A DNA stretch of 21,274 nucleotides from UMGS172 sp045647525 (GTDB lineage: Bacteria > Bacillota > Clostridia > Oscillospirales > Acutalibacteraceae). The position numbers and the translations under genes were made by a program. Below are positions 7,125 through 13,768 of the stretch, one piece after another (position 1 is the stretch's first letter; every line of letters starts with the position of its first letter). A model generated the notes under the pieces. It made no database searches and had not been told where the DNA came from. It saw only the letters and a program-made list of their open reading frames with translations. The stretch lies in the NCBI GenBank assembly GCA_045647525.1, contig JAZRMK010000032.1:1-21274 (forward strand), given 5' to 3'.

Positions 7125-8408
7125 TCACTTCTTTTCGATTTTTTCCATTCCGCCCATATAAGGACGAAGTGCATCGGGAATGCGGACGGAGCCGTCTTCT
7201 TGAAGATTGTTTTCAAGGAAGGCGATAAGCATTCTGGGGGGAGCAACAACGGTGTTGTTAAGTGTGTGTGCAAAATAGTTTCCGTTCTTGGATTTGACTC
7301 TGATTTTAAGGCGTCGTGCCTGTGCGTCGGTAAGGTTAGAACAAGAACCGACCTCGAAATACTTTTTCTGTCTGGGTGACCAGGCTTCAACGTCAACCGA
7401 TTTTACTTTGAGGTCTGCAAGGTCGCCTGAGCAACATTCAAGTGTGCGAACCGGGATGTCAAGTGAACGGAATAAATCAACGGTGTTCTGCCAGAGTTTG
7501 TCGAACCAGATGGGTGATTCTTCGGGTTTGCAGACAACGATCATTTCCTGCTTTTCAAACTGATGAATTCTGTAAACACCGCGCTCCTCGATGCCGTGAG
7601 CACCTTTTTCTTTTCTGAAACAGGGTGAATAAGATGTAAGTGTGTAGGGCAACGATTCCTCGGGGTTCAGAGTGTCGATAAACGTACCGATCATACTGTG
7701 CTCCGATGTGCCGATAAGGTAAAGGTCTTCGCCTTCGATCTTATACATCATAGCGTCCATTTCAGCGAAGCTCATAACACCGGTAACAACATTAGAGCGA
7801 ATCATAAACGGTGGTACGCAGTAGGTGAATCCGCGGTTTATCATAAAGTCGCGTGCGTATGAGATAACTGCCGAATGGAGTCGCGCAATATCGCCCATAA
7901 GATAATAGAAACCGTTGCCTGCAACCTTTCTTGCACTGTCGAGGTCGATGCCTGCGAATTTTTCCATGATTTCGGTATGATAAGGGATCTCGAAATCGGG
8001 GACAACGGGCTCGCCGTAGCGCTGAACCTCAACATTTTCGCTGTCATCCTTGCCGATGGGAACAGAAGGGTCGATAATGTTGGGAATGGTCATCATAACT
8101 TTGGTGAGTTTTTCATCATATTCGGTTTCCAACTGTTCAAGCTCTGCAAGACGTGCGGCAAAGGCAGCAACCTTCTTCTTTGCCTCTTCGGCTTCGTCGC
8201 GCTTGCCCTGGCCCATCAACATACCGATCTGCTTGGAAATGGAGTTTCTGTCGGCGCGGAGAGAATCGGCTTCGCGCTGGAAGGCTCTCTTCTTTTCGTC
8301 TAGCTCAATAGCTTCGTCAACAAGCGGTAATTTCTGATCCTGGAACTTGTTTTTGATGTTCTGCTTTACGATGTCGGGATTTTCTCTTAAAAATTTAATG
8401 TCTAACAT
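7125..8408 (-). CDS. serS: Seryl-tRNA synthetase (EC 6.1.1.11)
   Basis: This 427-residue class II synthetase charges tRNA-Ser. An N-terminal helical hairpin (about residues 25-105), rich in Lys, Glu and Ala, is the tRNA-binding arm. The serine-binding TXE loop is TSE (T234-E236). Motif 2 starts at R265 (RKEKGAHG), and motif 3 contains R392 in APPRMLIAFLEN. The segments GSCSNLTDAQARRLKIR and HTLNNTVVAPPR differ from the Bacillus/E. coli style and recall archaeal SerS, although I believe similar forms are common in Oscillospiraceae. The ATG has GGAG upstream. It follows parB by 49 bases with no terminator or T-box visible, so it is probably transcribed with parAB. Confidence 0.96.
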   Translation of the reverse strand: MLDIKFLRENPDIVKQNIKNKFQDQKLPLVDEAIELDEKKRAFQREADSLRADRNSISKQIGMLMGQGKRDEAEEAKKKVAAFAARLAELEQLETEYDEKLTKVMMTIPNIIDPSVPIGKDDSENVEVQRYGEPVVPDFEIPYHTEIMEKFAGIDLDSARKVAGNGFYYLMGDIARLHSAVISYARDFMINRGFTYCVPPFMIRSNVVTGVMSFAEMDAMMYKIEGEDLYLIGTSEHSMIGTFIDTLNPEESLPYTLTSYSPCFRKEKGAHGIEERGVYRIHQFEKQEMIVVCKPEESPIWFDKLWQNTVDLFRSLDIPVRTLECCSGDLADLKVKSVDVEAWSPRQKKYFEVGSCSNLTDAQARRLKIRVKSKNGNYFAHTLNNTVVAPPRMLIAFLENNLQEDGSVRIPDALRPYMGGMEKIEKK

Positions 8409-8457
8409 TGTTGTTACTCCTTTAAATGCTGGATTATGTAAACCTGACTCGGTGTCA

Positions 8458-9312
8458 TCAGTTGGTTTCGCCTGCTAATTTTGCGGCTAAGTCGAAAAGG
8501 TCTTCGTCGCTGAAAAATTCAATTTGCAGAGTGCCTGATTTTCCATTTCCGTTAATCTTTACTTTTCGGCCAATCTGTTCTGCAAGGGCAATTTCCGTTT
8601 CGATATAAACCTTGTTTTTAACTCTTGGGCGTTTGACTGTGATGCCGACCTTCTGGGTTTTGCGGATATTTTCGATTTCACGCACCGAAGCACCGTTTTT
8701 GGCTAACACAAATGCTTCGTCGCGAAGTTCACCTTCGGGTAATGCGAGAAGAGCTCTTGCGTGTCCCGAGGTTATCTCCCCGTTCTGCAAAGCGGTGAGT
8801 TCCTTTTCACCGAGAGCAAGCAATCTTAGAGCATTTGCAACGGTGGGACGTGACTTTCCGACTCTTGTTGCAACCTGTTCCTGCGTCATGGTAAAGGTTT
8901 CCATAAGCGTTTTGTAACCAAGCGCTTCTTCGACGGGGTTCAGGTCTTCGCGTTGAAGGTTTTCTATGAGCGCGATTTCCATTGTTTCGGTCTCGTCCAA
9001 CTCTCTGATGACTACGGGAACCTTTTCAAGTCCTGCAAGTCGGCTTGCGCGCCACCTGCGCTCGCCGGCAACAATCTGATAATTGCCATTATCCATGGGC
9101 TTTACGAGTAACGGTTGGATAAGGCCGTGTTTTTTGATGCTATCGGCAAGTTCGCTTAAAGCTTGCTCGTCAAAAACTTTTCTCGGTTGGTCACGGTTTG
9201 GAACGATCTGTGACAATCTTAATTCGGTCGTCTGCTTGGAAGGTGTAGAGTTGTCAGCGAAAAGTGACTCGAAACCCTGTCCTTCGGCAAGACCGCCTCT
9301 TTTAACAGCCAT
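8458..9312 (-). CDS. parB: Chromosome partitioning protein ParB (Spo0J)
   Basis: ParB binds parS, loads onto DNA as a CTP-dependent clamp and recruits ParA and SMC for origin segregation. The 284-residue protein has the full domain order. An N-terminal segment of the type that contacts ParA is followed by the CTPase domain with GERRWR (residues 83-88) and ENLQREDLNP (117-126). A helix-turn-helix lies around 141-165 (TQEQVATRVGKSRPTVAN), and a C-terminal dimerisation region follows. The parA gene is 12 bases upstream and parS sites lie just beyond the operon promoter, so this is the chromosomal Spo0J rather than a plasmid copy. The start ATG follows AGGAG. Confidence 0.96.
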   Translation of the reverse strand: MAVKRGGLAEGQGFESLFADNSTPSKQTTELRLSQIVPNRDQPRKVFDEQALSELADSIKKHGLIQPLLVKPMDNGNYQIVAGERRWRASRLAGLEKVPVVIRELDETETMEIALIENLQREDLNPVEEALGYKTLMETFTMTQEQVATRVGKSRPTVANALRLLALGEKELTALQNGEITSGHARALLALPEGELRDEAFVLAKNGASVREIENIRKTQKVGITVKRPRVKNKVYIETEIALAEQIGRKVKINGNGKSGTLQIEFFSDEDLFDLAAKLAGETN

Positions 9313-9324
9313 ATTCTTTCTCCT

Positions 9325-10092
9325 TTAACGTTTGTTACGTTTCACGAATTCTTTTGCAAGGTCGTCGTATGCCACGGCACCTTTGCATTTGGGGTCGTAA
9401 TACTGAATCGGACAACCGTAGCTTGGGGCTTCCGAAAGTCTTACGCCTCTCGGAATGGTTGTCTTATATAGTTCTTTTGGGAAGAATTTTTTGATTTCAC
9501 CCACAACCTGTTGTGTTAGGTTGAGCCTTCCGTCAAACATTGTAAGCACAATTCCTTCGAGTGCAATTTCGGTATTATAGCTCATTTTTATGCGTTTGAC
9601 GGTTGAAATCAACTGCGAAAGACCTTCCATGGCATAATACTCGCACTGCATCGGGACTAAAAACGTGTCCGCAGCGGTCAAGGCGTTGATAGTGATGAGT
9701 CCTAATGACGGCGGACAGTCAATAAATATGTAGTCATAGTCGTCGCGAACTAATGCCAAAGCGGTTTTAAGTTGACTTTCGCGCTTTGGAATGTTTATCA
9801 ACTCAATTTCCGCACCTGCAAGGTTAATGTTGGCGGGTATAATCGAGACGTTTTTGAATTTTGTGTTGATTACAGCGGCCTTTGCGCCGGCGCCTGTTAC
9901 GAGAAGATCATAGCTTGACGCTTCGACATCCCGCTTAGAAATGCCGTAACCGGTTGTGGTGTTGCCTTGTGGGTCGGCATCGACCAATAGCACTCTTTTA
10001 CCGCAGATTCCCAGTCCTGCGGCCAAGTTGACGGCGGTTGTTGTTTTTCCAACACCGCCCTTTTGATTTATAACAGCAATTATTTTGCCCAT
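9325..10092 (-). CDS. parA: Chromosome partitioning ATPase ParA (Soj)
   Basis: This 255-residue deviant-Walker ATPase works with ParB in origin segregation and, in Bacillus, also modulates DnaA and sporulation. The deviant Walker A is KGGVGKTT at residues 11-18, with signature lysine K11 and catalytic K16. The Walker B region is YIFIDCPPSLGL, followed by PMQCEYYAMEGL. The protein lacks the N-terminal DNA-binding extension of plasmid ParA, fitting a chromosomal Soj. It is the first gene of a co-directional run parA-parB-serS-thioesterase-pdxK. The ATG follows GGAG (CGGAGGC context), and a good promoter sits 59 bases upstream. Confidence 0.96.
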   Translation of the reverse strand: MGKIIAVINQKGGVGKTTTAVNLAAGLGICGKRVLLVDADPQGNTTTGYGISKRDVEASSYDLLVTGAGAKAAVINTKFKNVSIIPANINLAGAEIELINIPKRESQLKTALALVRDDYDYIFIDCPPSLGLITINALTAADTFLVPMQCEYYAMEGLSQLISTVKRIKMSYNTEIALEGIVLTMFDGRLNLTQQVVGEIKKFFPKELYKTTIPRGVRLSEAPSYGCPIQYYDPKCKGAVAYDDLAKEFVKRNKR

Positions 10093-10150
10093 TTTTGCCT
10101 CCGTAAAGTTGGTTGCAATCGGTGTTTATTTTATAATATTAACACAATAC

Positions 10151-10179
10151 ATTATAATAGAGACGGTGTGTTTTGTAAA
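10151..10179 (-). promoter_or_regulatory. Promoter of the parA-parB-serS operon
   Basis: On the minus strand TTTACA (10174-10179), 17 bases, then TATAAT (10151-10156). It lies between the parS1 hairpin and parA, so ParB bound or spreading from parS would sit directly over or beside it. Autoregulation is possible but not shown. Confidence 0.75.
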
Positions 10180-10191
10180 GAGGAAAAGCAA

Positions 10192-10227
10192 AAAAAGCAA
10201 ATGTTTCATGTGAAACGTTTGCTTTTT
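10192..10227 (-). terminator. Terminator hairpin of spoVAF-spoVAE with parS1 as its core
   Basis: A near-perfect inverted repeat is centred between 10209 and 10210. AAAAAGCAAA (10192-10201) pairs with TTTGCTTTTT (10218-10227), and the parS arms pair inside with one U-G wobble. On the minus strand the stem ends in a T run, and no other terminator lies between spoVAE and the parA promoter. The stem and T tract are seen directly; termination activity is inferred. Confidence 0.7.
10202..10217. promoter_or_regulatory. parS site 1
   Basis: TGTTTCATGTGAAACG matches the consensus TGTTTCACGTGAAACA at 14 of 16 positions. It sits at the centre of a larger hairpin (10192-10227) that also serves as a terminator. 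Confidence 0.85.
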
Positions 10228-10238
10228 GTTGCGTGTTG

Positions 10239-10254
10239 TGTTTCACGTGGAACG
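10239..10254. promoter_or_regulatory. parS site 2
   Basis: TGTTTCACGTGGAACG matches the parS consensus at 14 of 16 positions. Its start is 37 bases from that of the site at 10202. Confidence 0.85.
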
Positions 10255-10276
10255 TTGCTGATTTTTTAAAGTGTGA

Positions 10277-10292
10277 TGTTTCACGTGAAACG
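10277..10292. promoter_or_regulatory. parS site 3
   Basis: TGTTTCACGTGAAACG matches the parS consensus at 15 of 16 positions, the best of the three. It ends seven bases from the spoVAE stop codon and starts 38 bases after the site at 10239. Confidence 0.92.
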
Positions 10293-10299
10293 GCTGTTT

Positions 10300-10659
10300 T
10301 TATTTGATTTTCGGCTTGGAAATTAAAGATGCGATAAGACCGAACAAAACTGCCGCGGTTATTCCACCTGCGGTGGCGGTTAGTCCTCCGAGTAATGCAC
10401 CGATTAGTCCGTGTTCGGAAAGAGCCTTCTTAACACCTTCGGCAAGTGTGTATCCGAAACCGGTCAACGGAACGGTTGCGCCTGCACCTGCAAACTCAAC
10501 AAGTGGCCCGTAGACACCTATCGCCGTCAAAACAACGCCTAAAACTACGAATGAAACAAGTATTCTTGCAGGAGTCAGCTTGGTTTTGTCAATTAACACC
10601 TGTCCTACAACACAAATCAAACCGCCTACAACAAAGGCTTTTAAACAGTCGATCAGCAT
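10300..10659 (-). CDS. spoVAE: Stage V sporulation protein AE (SpoVAEb type)
   Basis: This 119-residue membrane protein of the SpoVA dipicolinate channel has about four hydrophobic segments. The family blocks are CLKAFVVGGLICVVGQVLID (about residues 5-24), EFAGAGATVPLTGFGYTLAEG (central), and the glycine-rich C-terminal segment ending in AVLFGLIASLISKPK. It shares the AGAG-VPLTGF pattern with SpoVAC (here at 1522-1965), to which it is paralogous. GAGGTG lies five bases before the ATG. It follows spoVAF by nine bases and is the last gene of that unit. It would act in the forespore inner membrane. Confidence 0.92.
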   Translation of the reverse strand: MLIDCLKAFVVGGLICVVGQVLIDKTKLTPARILVSFVVLGVVLTAIGVYGPLVEFAGAGATVPLTGFGYTLAEGVKKALSEHGLIGALLGGLTATAGGITAAVLFGLIASLISKPKIK

Positions 10660-10668
10660 AACGTCACC

Positions 10669-12171
10669 TCACTTACTCTTTTGTGTTGATTTTTTGTTGT
10701 TTTCGTTGCTACGAATGTTGGTTCGAATGAACATTCGCACGAAATCACGTGCGTTGAAAGGAAATATTGGGTAGAGATAACCGCGTCCACTCAATGTTTT
10801 GCTGAATCCTGCAAGCACGATGATTGTTACAAAACCAATTCCGACGCCCCAAAATTGAAATAGTTGTGCCGATACCAGTAGGACAATTCGCATAAACTTC
10901 ATTGCGTATCCCATTTCGAAACTTGGCTGTGCAAAAGAGGCGATAGCCACAAACGCCATATACATTATGGTTTCAGGAACAAACCAATCCGCCTCTATTG
11001 CAAATTCGCCTAAAATAAGGGCTCCAATAATACCCAAAGAAGACGAAAGAGTGTCGGGAGTGTTGAGCGATGCCAATCGAAGTCCATCAATTACAAGTTC
11101 TAATAGTAGAAATTGAAAAAAGAATGGTAGAAGGTGCTCTTTTTTGGTGTCAATGAACTGTAACCAATGTGGCAATAGGTGAGGGTTGTTAAGGTATACC
11201 AGAGTGATGGGGGTTAGAAGTACGGTTAAAAGTGAAACAATGGCACGAATTATACGAACATACGTTCCTGTTAGCGGAGGGAAATAGTAATCGTCGGTTT
11301 CTTTTGAAAAGTCGGCTATTGAGTTGGGGAAAATCATTACTGATGGCGAATTGTCCAGCAACAGTAAAACTTTACCCTCTAAGATGCAGGCAGAAGCAAA
11401 GTCAGGTCTTTCGGTAAAACGAACCTTGGGGAAAGGGTTGAAGAAGGAAGAGGGTACAATTATCTCGCTCAGTGCCTGCGAGGTCATTGAAATGCCGGCG
11501 ACACTAACATTTTTGAGTTTGTTTTTTAGCTTTTGTATCAACCTTTCATCTGCAAGTCCGTCGATATAACCGATTGCGACATCGGTTTTGGACGAGGTGC
11601 CGACCTGAAAATGTTCCATTCTGAGTCTTGGGTCGCGAATGCGCCGACGTATCATAGCGGCATTAAACATTAGTGTTTCAACAAAACCGTCACGAGAGCC
11701 TCGCAACGAACGGTCTTTGTCGGGTTCGTCGATAGAACGGCAGGGATAGGTGCGGGTGTCAACTAACAGCACATCTTCGATTCCGTCCATAATGATCGCC
11801 GTTTGTCCCGATAGTACGGCAACTGCGGTTTTGAAGGCATCTTTTTCGGTGGACACCTCAACATATGGCATTTTATGGAGAGAAAACTCCAACATATTGT
11901 GTATTTTATTGATTTCTTCCGGTTGGATACTATACAAGTATTCAAGTATTTCTTCGAAAACCTCATCTTTTATAAATGCATCTAAGAAGAAGAGGGAAGT
12001 GGCGCGTCCTCCGATAACAAAATCTCTTTTAACGCAATCGAAGTTAATGTCGGTTGCAAGAATTGCCGACAGCTCCATTGAATCTTTCTCGTGATTTCCG
12101 GTGATTTTAACCCCGACCTTTCTGAAAATCTTTAACGGTATTTTATCCAGAAATTTCACGCATATTCTCAT
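10669..12171 (-). CDS. spoVAF: GerA-family spore germination protein, SpoVAF type
   Basis: This 500-residue protein has a soluble N-terminal half and a membrane C-terminal half (hydrophobic segments from about residue 306). YPCRSIDEPDKDRSLRGSRDGF falls at about residues 142-163 and matches the conserved GerA/SpoVAF block, and PSSFFNPFPKVRFTERPD follows. Adjacency to spoVAE identifies it as SpoVAF rather than a nutrient-receptor A subunit. SpoVAF is thought to amplify calcium-dipicolinate release during germination. The start is uncertain: the ATG at 12171 has no clear ribosome site. The first 31 residues are basic, and a second ATG at residue 32 (AGAAAG just upstream) gives an N-terminus closer to known SpoVAF. 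Confidence 0.88.
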   Translation of the reverse strand: MRICVKFLDKIPLKIFRKVGVKITGNHEKDSMELSAILATDINFDCVKRDFVIGGRATSLFFLDAFIKDEVFEEILEYLYSIQPEEINKIHNMLEFSLHKMPYVEVSTEKDAFKTAVAVLSGQTAIIMDGIEDVLLVDTRTYPCRSIDEPDKDRSLRGSRDGFVETLMFNAAMIRRRIRDPRLRMEHFQVGTSSKTDVAIGYIDGLADERLIQKLKNKLKNVSVAGISMTSQALSEIIVPSSFFNPFPKVRFTERPDFASACILEGKVLLLLDNSPSVMIFPNSIADFSKETDDYYFPPLTGTYVRIIRAIVSLLTVLLTPITLVYLNNPHLLPHWLQFIDTKKEHLLPFFFQFLLLELVIDGLRLASLNTPDTLSSSLGIIGALILGEFAIEADWFVPETIMYMAFVAIASFAQPSFEMGYAMKFMRIVLLVSAQLFQFWGVGIGFVTIIVLAGFSKTLSGRGYLYPIFPFNARDFVRMFIRTNIRSNENNKKSTQKSK

Positions 12172-12196
12172 TTGTTATGAAACAAGCGGTGGGGTG

Positions 12197-12204
12197 CATA
12201 CAAT
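12197..12204 (+). promoter_or_regulatory. Possible sporulation (sigma-E type) -10 element for the SpoVB-like gene
   Basis: CATACAAT is an exact match to the mother-cell sigma-E -10 consensus, and Bacillus spoVB is sigma-E controlled. However, no good -35 element is found 13-15 bases upstream, and the implied start would leave a leader of only about nine bases before the ATG at 12220. This is a suggestion only. Confidence 0.3.
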
Positions 12205-12219
12205 TTATCGGTGAATGAA

Positions 12220-13725
12220 ATGAAGGTTAAGGTTTTTATCAAAAACACAATAACATTGGTGTTGACGTCGCTTATTTTGCGGTCAGTTGGCATTTTTTTT
12301 AGAGTTTTTCTTGCTAAACAGATAGGCTCAGAGGGCGTAGGCCTTTATCAACTGATTTTTTCGGTCTATATGTTGGTGGCAACATTCGCAACAACGGGTA
12401 TATCGACCGCAGTAACAAGACTTGTGTCGGCTAACATCGAAAAAGGCATTAAAGCGGTCAAAAAAATAATGCAGAAAGCGGTGCTTGTAACAATAGTTGT
12501 GGGCGGAGCCACCTCTGTCATCACTTTTTTGTTCGCACCTGTTATTGCTAAATATTGGATTAAAGATTTAGACGCAGTCAATGCCATCAAGATTTTAAGC
12601 TTTTCGCTGACGTTTATGGGTATTTCGTCCTGTGTAAGAGGCTATTTTATAGCCAGAAGAAAAGCTATGGAGCCGTCAGCCACCCAACTGCTTGAACAAG
12701 CGGTTAGAATCGCAGTGATAGTCTTTGCATTGAAGAGAACGATAAAAAAGGGGGCGGCAGCAGCGGCTTCGGCAGTTCTTTTCGGTGATACGGTTGCAGA
12801 AACTGTGTCGTGCCTTGCGGTAGTGCTGTTGTACTATGCCGACAGAAGAAAAATAAAGGGCAACGGCGAGGTTAAGGGTGTAACACGGGAAATTGTGCGA
12901 ATATCTTTGCCACTGGTGGGTGCCGGTTATCTTTCAACCGCACTTCACACTGCCGAAAACCTGCTTGTTCCCACAAGAATGACCAACTTCTATGGCGCGA
13001 GGGAACGAGGGTTGGAATTGTACGGAGCCATTCGCGGAATGGCAATGCCGATTTTGTTTTTCCCTGCATCATTTCTGACATCGCTCTCGACCATGCTTAT
13101 TCCCGAGGTGTCAGAATCCACGGCAAAAGGGGATAGGCGGGAATTGCAAAAAACGGTTGCAACTTCACTTAGAACGACGTTAGGACTGTCGGTTTTTGTG
13201 GGGTGTGTGTTCTTTTTCTGGGGCAAGGACATAGCAAATGTGTTTTATCACGACCAAGATGTCGGTTACATAATAAAACATTTGTCGGTGATCGTTCCGT
13301 TTATGTATATGGAAAGTGTGTCGGCGGGAATTTTAAAGGGGTTGGACCGACAAAAAGAGATGTTCGGGTACAATCTTTTTGATTCGGGTGTTCGTATAGC
13401 GGCGGTGTTCTTGCTTCTTCCTAAATTCGGAATCGACGGATATTTGGGAATAATGATAGTAAGTAATATTTTAACGTCGTCACTTTGTTTAAGGCAGTTA
13501 TTAAAAACATCGGGAGTGGGGCTTAAAGTTGGAGAATGGGTCTTGAAGCCGTTGGCGGTGTCGCTTGCAGCAGGCGTCGGGTCGGTCGTTTTATTTTCGG
13601 GAATATCAGTTTTGACGCTAAGGTTGGTTTTAAGTCTTTTGTTTCAAATTTCGTTGTTTGTTGTTTACTTTGTTTCGAAGGAGCAAAAAGAAATTCGTGT
13701 GATAAATAGCTTCGGCAAATGTTGA
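12220..13725 (+). CDS. SpoVB-like polysaccharide/lipid II flippase (MOP superfamily)
   Basis: This 501-residue polytopic membrane protein, with roughly 12-14 hydrophobic segments, is of the MATE/MVF/polysaccharide transporter superfamily. The N-terminus (KVFIKNTITLVLTSLILRSV, then FFRVFLAKQIGSEGVGLYQL) is the usual SpoVB/MurJ-like opening, and the length fits SpoVB (about 518 residues). It probably flips a lipid-linked wall precursor, with a role in spore cortex synthesis suggested by the adjacent, divergent spoVAF. The frame is open to a GTG at 12211, but the ATG at 12220 gives the family-typical start; neither has a strong ribosome site. It could be a vegetative flippase instead, since several paralogues occur per genome. 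Confidence 0.82.
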   Translation: MKVKVFIKNTITLVLTSLILRSVGIFFRVFLAKQIGSEGVGLYQLIFSVYMLVATFATTGISTAVTRLVSANIEKGIKAVKKIMQKAVLVTIVVGGATSVITFLFAPVIAKYWIKDLDAVNAIKILSFSLTFMGISSCVRGYFIARRKAMEPSATQLLEQAVRIAVIVFALKRTIKKGAAAAASAVLFGDTVAETVSCLAVVLLYYADRRKIKGNGEVKGVTREIVRISLPLVGAGYLSTALHTAENLLVPTRMTNFYGARERGLELYGAIRGMAMPILFFPASFLTSLSTMLIPEVSESTAKGDRRELQKTVATSLRTTLGLSVFVGCVFFFWGKDIANVFYHDQDVGYIIKHLSVIVPFMYMESVSAGILKGLDRQKEMFGYNLFDSGVRIAAVFLLLPKFGIDGYLGIMIVSNILTSSLCLRQLLKTSGVGLKVGEWVLKPLAVSLAAGVGSVVLFSGISVLTLRLVLSLLFQISLFVVYFVSKEQKEIRVINSFGKC

Positions 13726-13760
13726 AAAAGCCGCAAAGCTTAACGCTTTGCGGCTTTTTT
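13725..13760. terminator. Bidirectional terminator after the SpoVB-like gene
   Basis: AAAAAGCCGCAAAGC pairs perfectly with GCTTTGCGGCTTTTT around a 5-base loop (TTAAC). The A and T runs allow it to work on both strands for the two convergent genes. It begins at the last base of the flippase stop codon and ends eight bases before the acyltransferase stop. Confidence 0.93.
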
Positions 13761-13768
13761 GCGGATTT

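Noticed and set aside
8409..8457. Possible T-box leader for serS
   Set aside because: Only 49 bases separate parB and serS, with no specifier stem, T-box sequence or terminator; far too short for a T-box.
12172..12187. parS-like half-site (GTTTCAT on the minus strand)
   Set aside because: Only one arm resembles parS; the other half is not complementary, so it is far below the quality of the three sites near parA.
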